Shown: positions 57,236-64,000 of the stretch, piece after piece
Numbering within the stretch: the stretch's first letter is position 1
Layout: the number at the start of each line of letters is the position of its first letter
NCBI GenBank assembly: GCA_021292165.1
Contig: CM037879.1
Span: 41,687,802-41,751,801, forward strand
Length of the DNA: 64,000 nucleotides
Reading direction: 5' to 3'
Source: Shinisaurus crocodilurus
Lineage: Eukaryota; Chordata; Lepidosauria; Squamata; Shinisauridae
The notes under the pieces: generated by a model
Told to the model about the DNA's origin: nothing
Databases searched by the model: none
The model's input: only the letters and a program-made list of their open reading frames with translations
Position numbers and translations under genes: made by a program

Positions 57236-57403
57236 GCCTGTGGCTCATGCTGGCTCAGCTTGTCTGAGTTTGGAAAGCTAAGCAGGGTCAAGCCTGGTTA
57301 TTACTTGGATGGGAGACCGCTCCTCTAGTTTCCTGCACTGAGCAGGGGGTTGGACTCGATAGCCTTGTAGGCTCCTTCCAACTCTATGATCTATGAATCT
57401 ATG
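57236..57403 (+). mobile_element. 5S rRNA-derived SINE with CR1-like tail
   Basis: Best copy. The head, 57236-57320, is 5S rRNA-like from GCCTGTGGC through AAGCTAAGCAGGGTC (box A region) and TTACTTGGATGGGAGACCGC (box C), then stops. The tail, from about 57345, is GGTTGGACTCGATAGCCTTG, CTTCCAACTCTATGATC and a TCTATG end, as in CR1. So the internal polymerase III promoter is of type 1, unlike the tRNA-type Sauria SINEs. Confidence 0.93.
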
Positions 57404-57644
57404 GTCGTGTGCCGCCTCATTTCTAAAATTGTAACTAAGAACTGGTGCCTGAGTTTTGCTTTCTTCCTCCTCCCTCCCAATCCCTTTTCCTTTTGTGTCA
57501 TGTCTTTTAGATTGCAAGCCCGAGGGCAGGGACTGTCTAATATTACTCTTCGTAAGCCACTCTGGGAGCCTTTTCTGGCTGAAGAGCTGGGTAAAAATGC
57601 TGCAAATAAATAAATAATAAAATAAAATAAACCTGTGCTGTGTG

Positions 57645-58015
57645 CAAGGTTGCTGTGTTGTCCAAACCCAGCGAGGGTGGGTGGCAGGGGTAGTTTTCGA
57701 ACCACCCCAGAACCCTAGAACAAGCCATGAGTTGCAGGGTGGTTTGGAAGCCACCCCCCCTGCCCACCTCATGGGGTTCGGATGACAAGGCATCCCTCAT
57801 GCAGCATGGGTAATTATGGAAATGAGGCGGTGCATGACTGGCATGCGCTGGGCGAGGAAAGGAAGCCACCGTGGCTTCTTTTCCTTCCCCGATTGTGCAA
57901 ACCTGGTCATTGACTGGGTTCAGATAACATGATAACCCATGTCTCAGCCACAACCCATGGTTCAACGACAACCCACACGCGACCCAAACTCAACCCTTGA
58001 GTGTGGGTTATCGGT
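57645..58015. mobile_element. Palindromic MITE cluster, CAACCCA family
   Basis: GTTGTCCAAACCCAGCGAGG, GGTAGTTTTCGAACCACCCC, GGGTGGTTTGGAAGCCACCC and GGTTCGGATGACAAGGC give inverted arms. The hairpin GGAAAGGAAGCCACCGTGGC sits near the right end, then AACATGATAACCCATG and TGAGTGTGGGTTATCGG. Boundaries uncertain; two elements may be joined. Confidence 0.5.
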
Positions 58016-58139
58016 GCTAAGCATTCATGTATGAATAAAGATATATGATGGGTGATTAATAAAATGTATGATGGGTGGGTGTGATTAAAGTGCTGATGAA
58101 GCAGAACCTGGTATTTCGATTCCAGTCACTATTAATTTG

Positions 58140-58810
58140 GATACAAAAACAAAACGTGCATAGATTTTAATGGGTGTGGATTGTAACCTTGTTATCATTT
58201 CCTTCTGCCTTGCTGTTGACCAGGACCTCATCCTTGGTTTCAGTGTTCGTATAGAACACTGGAGGTAAAATTAGGATTACGTGGAAATCTAGTTTATTCT
58301 GACGAGAATTAGTAGTGCACCTTTCCAGGGCCTGGATTGAACAATTTGTCTCTAATACGTATAAAAGACCCAATTATGTCTCTCTTTTTTATTGCTGAGG
58401 AAAAACTTGGTTCGCTGTAATGAGAGTTTTGCTTGAGTAAGAACTGGGCTTAAGTTTAGAGAGTAACTTATCACTTTGATGTTTGGAGGTTGGGATATAA
58501 ATTTACAGTGTCCTGAAAAACTGCAACTGTTTATACTTTTCGTAGCAGTTCCACATGAAAGTTAAACTAATTTAATGTAGAACAGTTCGCCCCCCACCTA
58601 TACTCCTTAAATTGAATCTCTAGTCTACACCTCAATTTTACGAGAGCCACCGGTGTGATTTATCCTTCCATTAGCTCTATCGCATGAATATTTGCTTGAC
58701 ATGGTCTTTTTTTTCTTCTTTGCGTGAGTATTTTACCTAATGAAAGAAAACATTATAAACCAGCCATGTACAATGGCATGTTTCTACTTTATCAACAAGG
58801 AATTGATTTA
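58140..58810. other. Candidate conserved non-coding sequence
   Basis: About 670 bp of repeat-free intron 1 with an enhancer-like AT-rich motif landscape (AAAACTGCAACTGTTTATAC, GGTGTGATTTATCC, GAATATTTGCTTGACATGG). Chosen by absence of repeats and by texture only. Confidence 0.3.
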
Positions 58811-59156
58811 CTAGTGTTTATATGTGTGTGGCTTTCTTGCCTTCAGAGGAATTGGGTTACTTACTAGTATAGTACAGAAGTAGCTGGTGGGTTTTGTCTT
58901 CCAGAGGGGTGGGGAGACACTGTAGTGCCACCAGACAGGAATGGCTAAGAGGGGAACTCGGGGAGAAGCCCTAATCACACTTACTAGGAGGTAATTGAAC
59001 TCTGTGGGACTTACTTCCAAGTAAACATGGATATCTTTGGGCTGCAAGGAATTTAGGTCTGGGTAATGGGAGGTGAGTCAGCGAAGGGAACGAGAGACAT
59101 TTTAGTCAGGGTGCTGTTGCTCATAGCTTTGGGGGTTTGGCAAAGGGAGGTATACA

Positions 59157-60227
59157 CTTGGGCCTTTAACTTCTATCACCAGAATTGAAGTTAAAGGCCA
59201 AAGGGAATGGAGTACCTTGGCACTTCCTGTGGAAGAAAGACTTAAGAACTAAACAATCCAGGGATGCTCCTTCACTGGGTAGTTTAATGTAATATCCGAA
59301 CCCGAACTCTAGCTTGTCTCCCCCTGGGTTTATTCTTGGCTTCCAACTCTGGCTTGACAAGGCAGAGACAAACCATAGTTCTGGGTTTGGATGTCTCACT
59401 AAGCAAGCCAGGAATTGTTGAGCTGCTCCCACTGGTAGGAGGATCCAAGCATGAGCTATTGAGCTGCATGAACTAGTGCACATTCACAGTAACCTAGGAT
59501 TAGAAAATAATAATCTGGGTTACCATTGCATGTGAACCAGGCCATAATGTCATTGAAAACTGGGGGGGAAATCTGAAGCTTTGAAGGCCCCATTAGAGAG
59601 CGATACTGTGGCCCCTAGACAGTGTCTGAGAGGCCACAGTATTTTTCAGATTCCCAGATCTAAGGTCGGAGACAGCGCTCCAACCTCGGAGCTGGGAATT
59701 GGAGCTTTGTTCTCCCCCCCCCCGCCCCCTTGCAGCCGGCGCAGAAAGAACCGCACCGGCAGCTCTGTGAGGTTGGGAGAAGTGACCTCGGAGAGGGGTA
59801 AAAGGGGATGCTTGGGGGGCCTGGGAGGGGAGGAGACTGGGGAGGCCAAGATATGAAGTATTCTGAAGCTGCTGCAGCCTCCTTCCCTCCCCCTCCGAGA
59901 CGCTCCAGCTAGATGGGCGGAAAAGCCTGTCTAGTGAAAATTCAGAGTGGGAGGACAGGGAGGCAACGATTGCCTCTGCTGCTGCTGCTCCTGCTCCTGC
60001 TCCTCCACCTGCATTGGATACCCATAAGCCTCCAAGTTCGGTGGCTTACAAGCATCCCGATAAGATCGCACCCTGTAAGCAACCACTTTTATCATAGGGC
60101 CACTTTTCACAGGAGTGTAGGCCATGGTGGGCCCTGTAAGGGCCTGTTGCAATCCATTGTCCCAGAGGCTCTCATCCACACTCCTCTACTGCCTCTGGAG
60201 ACTGGAGACAGAAGTTAAAGGCCCAAG
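59157..60227. mobile_element. Possible 1.07-kb element with 18-bp inverted termini
   Basis: CTTGGGCCTTTAACTTCT at 59157-59174 and its perfect reverse complement at 60210-60227. A third, local inverted copy (GAAGTTAAAGGCC, 59187-59199) makes a hairpin at the left end. The interior includes a CAACCCA-style MITE (about 59290-59545) and a second palindrome (TGTGGCCCCTAGACAGTGTC, AGGCCACAGTA). No target duplication seen and no coding sequence. Confidence 0.5.
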
Positions 60228-60237
60228 CGACATCTCC

Positions 60238-60602
60238 CAGGGAGCTGGCTCTAGGTTTTTGAAGGTTCTTGGGCTCTCAGTGGGCCCCCTTCCTCAGTGA
60301 GTCTACCATCTTGCCGCCATTGTCACCAGCTGCTGTTCCCCCTCCTCCTTTTTCTCATCATTGCTACCACTTGCTTGCTCGACAGGCAGAGATCCAGTGA
60401 GCAAGTAGGCCGTGGCATCTACTATTCCTCCTCCTCCTCCTCACCACCTCCATTGTATGGACCAGAGCAATAGGCAGGTGAACAAGCAGGTTGCAATGGT
60501 GAAGATGAATAGCAAGTCCAAGAGGCTCCTGCCCATGGGCCCCTGTTATGGCGTGGGCCCTTGGCAAGTGCCTGACCATGCCTACCCTTGATGCTGGCCC
60601 TG
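60238..60602 (+). mobile_element. hAT element, CAGTGCTGGC family
   Basis: GAGCTGGCTCTAGG at the left, CCCTTGATGCTGGCCCTG at the right; the interior (CACCAGCTGCTGTTCC, CTCCTCCTCCTCCTCACCAC) matches 33181-33526 inverted. Flanks do not match, so the ends are decayed. Confidence 0.75.
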
Positions 60603-61667
60603 GAACCAGATTTGGCCCAGGACCCACTAGTTGCTCAACCATATCTGAAGGCAACAACAAAGGGGCTTAACATGTAATTGAGAAGGAGGCCCTTGTGCCT
60701 GCCACACATCACATTTGTGCCTTAACGCGTGACACAGCATTAAAGGTTCCATAAGGAAAGTAGAGTGATCCATTGTGATGACCTATCATGTGCAACACTG
60801 CTTGTGACTTTGCAGACCTCTGTCCTCTGTCACGGGGGCGGTCAGATACATGAAAATGAACTGGTTTCATCACTGTTGATGGCAGAGGGTCACCTTCCAA
60901 AGCTTGGTCCAAGGCAAACTCTGCTGTTGGATGCTGCTGAGATACTATCCATAATCCAATTAGGTTTAAAGCAGCAATTACAGCTCATGTCAGATGATTG
61001 TGATAAGAATGTATTGACCATACATTTTGTAAAATCTAAAATCACGGTCTCTCCCATCACCTCGCAAAAAAACAAAACAAAAACCCATGGGAAATATTTT
61101 ACTTGACATTAAGGAGGGGGATACATTGGAATAGGTCAAAGACTGTAAATATATAAGTTCCCATTTTCAATACTAAATGGATCTTACAGTGTAAATATGC
61201 CCTTGAATCTGCAGATTGCAACATGTCTTTAATTGTCTGTTCTTATTATATCCAAGTGGGTTGTAGTATTCTTCCACCTGTTAGGATATTTAAAGCTAAC
61301 GATTGGCTCACTTGTTATATGGTATTCCCATATGGTCTGAGGCGCCAACTCTGTTCTAGAAAAAGATCAGGCATCCTTTTTAATGCCACATTTTGTGGGA
61401 TGGGGGTATTTAACTGCATAGGATATGTGGCCACGTACTGAGAACTGGTGTAGGGTTTGTGGAAACTAGAGCTTGGGCCCAGACCCTAACAATATGCCTC
61501 CTTCTTCACTTTTCTCAGTTACATCTAGCTCCATGTCACTAGACTTATACTTGAGTATATGGTCCCATATAATGCTATGTAAAATTTGTTTATTTGGTGT
61601 CTCATTGGAATCCCCTTTAATGCTTGGGCAACAGCAAGCATTTAAAGTGTTGACCCAGATTATATGA

Positions 61668-61803
61668 CAGCTTTCCCCAGCCTGGTACCCTCCAGATGCT
61701 GTGGACTATAACTCCCAGCATTCCTGACTACTGCTGATCCTGGCTGAAGCTGATGGGTGTGGAAGTCCAAAACATCTGGGTGGCACAAGGTTGGGGAAGG
61801 CTG
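61668..61803. mobile_element. Palindromic hAT-like MITE, family B
   Basis: CAGCTTTCCCCAGCCTGGTA...ACTATAACTCCCAGCATTCC and inverted right arm; duplication TTATATGA (61660-61667) versus CTATATGA (61804-61811). Confidence 0.92.
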
Positions 61804-61929
61804 CTATATGATAATGAGGCACAAACTTCATGGTCCCTGGCTATCAGAACTAGTTCCCCCATGACTTATGGAATGTTACCTGATTATCATCTTATTTGAT
61901 TTCCCTTAAAAGAATGCAACCCTATAGAG

Positions 61930-62065
61930 CAGTTTTTGCCAATCTGATGCCCGCCAGATGTTTTGGACTACAAGTCCTATCACCCCTTACTGTTGGTCAC
62001 ACTGGTTGGGGCTGATGGGAGTTGAAGTCTAGCACATCTGGAGGGCACCAGGTTGGGGAAGGCAG
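61930..62065. mobile_element. Palindromic hAT-like MITE, family B
   Basis: CAGTTTTTGCCAATCTGATG...GGACTACAAGTCCTATCACC with inverted arm GGTTGGGGAAGGCAG. Target duplication decayed. Confidence 0.85.
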
Positions 62066-62782
62066 CTCCTAAAGCATTTTCACTTGCAATATACAATGTT
62101 ATACCTAAAGCAGTGCTCTAGGATACATTTCTGAGAATTTTGTTTCAAGATAGATTGTGTCTATGTAATTCAGGAGTCCCTGAAACCTTAATACAAGTAT
62201 GTATTATGTATGCTGCGACTTTTATTCTGATTTGAGACATTGTATATTTGACTCCTTAAAAAAAAATTAGTTTACCAGGGTACCCATGAGAGAGGCTTGT
62301 TATCTGATAAGGTCCAATATATAACTGAGAAGGTGGCTAATTTCATTTTAATTACTATGCATATAAGAGCTCAGTTGATTGACGAGTTATATGGGATTCT
62401 TTATTCATTTTTTATTTGTGTTATGTATTTCAAACTGAATCTGACTGTATCTTCTCACCGTTCTCTGCTGTTGGCAATACTTCCCATAACACACATTATG
62501 ACATCATCATAGGACATCACCACAGATGCCAATGGAGCAACACATTTTTAGTTCTAAGCTTCTTGGGGAATTGGCTTCAGATGAGTGTCTCTCCTTTTGG
62601 AATGGAGACTTAAATCCAGACCTTTGAAAAGGAGCCCTATTTGGGAAAGGTTTGTATCGTAGGCTGTAAATACAATTTGCACCAAAGCCGTCTGGTGTAA
62701 AAAGTGAAAGCTAGTCACCTGGGGCAATGATGTCCTGAGCGGAGAAGGTACCTCAACATTTAATTGGTGTAACCTTTTAGAG

Positions 62783-63178
62783 CAGGGGTGGGCCACATGT
62801 GGCCGCTGCTGCCCTTCATCCTCCTCTCCCAATTGTTAAAGTTTGTTCTTCGGGGGGGGGGGGATGGCATCTGTAGCAGCTATGGAGCACCCAAATGGCC
62901 ATATTTTGCTTGTTTGCAAGTTAAATTTGGCCCTTTGAGCACTCTGTAGCCACTATGGAAGGCCAAAGGGGTTAAATTTAGCTTGGAAACAAGCTAAATG
63001 TAACCATTGTAGCACTCTGTAGTGCTATGGAGCAGTTTGCTGCTGAATTTCGGCAGCAAGCCCAATAATTTTGGCTTTTCTTCTCTGGGTGCCTTTTGGC
63101 ACCCTGCGGACTGCAACCCACGCCAGGAGTCCAGGGGGTGAAAATGGCCCCCAGAATTCCAGAAGTTGCCCACCCCTG
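62783..63178. mobile_element. Non-autonomous hAT element
   Basis: Termini CAGGGGTGGGCCAC and GTTGCCCACCCCTG; perfect 8-bp duplication TTTTAGAG (62775-62782, 63179-63186). Same family as 27233-27516, sharing the TTTGCTGCTGAATTTCGGCA segment. Contains a G12 run. Confidence 0.95.
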
Positions 63179-63549
63179 TTTTAGAGGAAGGGAGTCGGAG
63201 TTCTTCCTCCCCCTCCTTTTTAAAACAAATTATGAATACAGAGAAATACAGAGTTACCTTAAATAACTTTTTGACAGAGATGAAGAGGTAGGAACTGTTG
63301 ATTGCAAATGTCTTGAGAATGTACCACAGGAGTCTTTGTCTTACTTATTGTGCAGGCACAGCAGGCATTTTGTTCTTGCCACCCATTCACAATAGCGATG
63401 CGATGTGACGCAGGTGGAATAAATGCACATGTGCAGCTTGTGCAATCCTCCCTTTCTTAGGGGAAAGGAAAGGTGGTGTGATTTGTCCGTGTTACATTTT
63501 ACGTAGGATGGGAGGTGTGTGTGTATGCCGGGTCCCCCGTCATTTATAG

Positions 63550-63679
63550 CAGGGGTCGGAAGCATGTGCTCCCACCCGTTGTACTACAACACCCCTAAAA
63601 TGCCTTACACTGGCCATGCTGGCTGGGGCTGATGGGAGTTGGAGCCCATCTGGAGGGCCACACAGGCTCCCCACCCCTG
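63550..63679. mobile_element. hAT-like MITE, family C
   Basis: Termini CAGGGGTCGGAAGC and GGCTCCCCACCCCTG, flanks ATTTATAG and AAATACAG. The core TACTACAACACCCCTAAAATG...GGCTGGGGCTGATGGGAG is the same core as family B. Confidence 0.8.
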
Positions 63680-64000
63680 AAATACAGGACTCCCAGCTGT
63701 CAATTGTATCAACAGTCCCTAGGTGAAGCGGTGGAATTTTCTTCCTTGCTGGTTTTCAAAATAGGTCAGTTGCATCATTGTAGGGCAACTGGTTGAATTA
63801 GATTTATTTATTTGGTTTGTACTTTGCCTTTCTACAAAGGAAAATGGCAAGATGATCCTTTGGGCCTTTTAGCTCTGAGATCCATTGTTTCAAAGGAGTG
63901 GGAAACCACCGGCCCATAAGCCAAGTTGAGTTCCCTCTTTCTGTTCTGTCCTGTACGGTTCTCCCGTGGCTCAGTTGGGCCTATCCTATGTGTAGGCTAA

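Larger units (their letters stand above)
50412..64000 (+). other. TGFB2: TGFB2 intron 1 (5' part)
   Basis: It begins with the consensus donor GTAAGTCTCG. No acceptor-linked match to TGFB2 exon 2, or to the alternative exon known in mammals, was seen before the window ends, so the intron exceeds 13.5 kb. Unique stretches without recognised repeats: 50470-51790, 52090-53060, 53135-54140, 56220-56750, 56900-57230, 58020-59150, 60610-61660, 62070-62780, 63190-63545 and 63680-64000. The first kilobase has (GA)n at 50441-50461 and no coding signal. Confidence 0.9.

Noticed and set aside
57236..57320. Possible functional 5S rRNA gene
   Set aside because: Only about 85 nt of 5S-like sequence, ending after box C and fused to a CR1-like tail, repeated at two other places; it is a SINE.
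1..64000. CRISPR arrays, operons, ribosome binding sites
   Set aside because: The window is vertebrate nuclear DNA with spliced genes; direct repeats are microsatellites and transposons.
50412..64000. Search for TGFB2 exon 2 or the alternative exon
   Set aside because: No match to the next propeptide segment behind an acceptor was seen; intron 1 evidently runs past the window.

Overview
This is a vertebrate nuclear window, almost certainly from a squamate reptile (lizard or snake). Two single-copy genes can be recognised on the + strand in the order known from human chromosome 1q41: the 3' end of RRP15 (terminal coding exon 13450-13611, polyadenylation signal 13971-13976), then the promoter, long 5' leader and first coding exon of TGFB2 (TATA 48501, predicted start of transcription about 48529, CDS 50066-50411, splice donor at 50412). 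The squamate assignment rests on several Sauria-type tRNA-derived SINEs, CR1, L2-like, L1 and RTE-like LINE fragments, and many palindromic hAT-like and TTAA-flanked miniature elements.

Layout: 1-13449 is the last RRP15 intron; 13450-13995 is the last RRP15 exon with 3' UTR; 13996-48400 is about 34 kb of intergenic DNA, largely built of transposons nested in one another; 48400-50065 is the TGFB2 promoter and leader; 50066-50411 is coding exon 1 (signal peptide and the N-terminal part of the latency-associated peptide); 50412-64000 is TGFB2 intron 1, again rich in small DNA transposons. No other RRP15 or TGFB2 exon was found, and no tRNA, rRNA or CRISPR locus.

Transposon strata are readable. 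An L1 (35380-40384) holds a solo LTR with a 5-bp target duplication, a SINE and an RTE-like fragment. A CR1 (about 31720-33689) sits in an older LINE and holds four insertions of its own. hAT-like elements with 8-bp duplications are the commonest class. Many palindromic elements with different termini share one core resembling the ZNF143 (Staf) binding site. Three copies of a 5S rRNA-derived SINE with a CR1-like tail are present. A 537-bp element at 46182-46718 carries two related hairpins in tandem and matches no family I know.

The most interesting gene-level signals are in TGFB2. Its 1.5-kb leader contains no ATG between the cap-proximal one (48532) and the true start (50066). An alternating GC/AC tract lies between a CRE-like site and the TATA box. 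A young RTE-like insertion ends about 365 bp upstream of the TATA box. The window as a whole has at least 21 runs of 10 or more G or C, against one such run of A or T.
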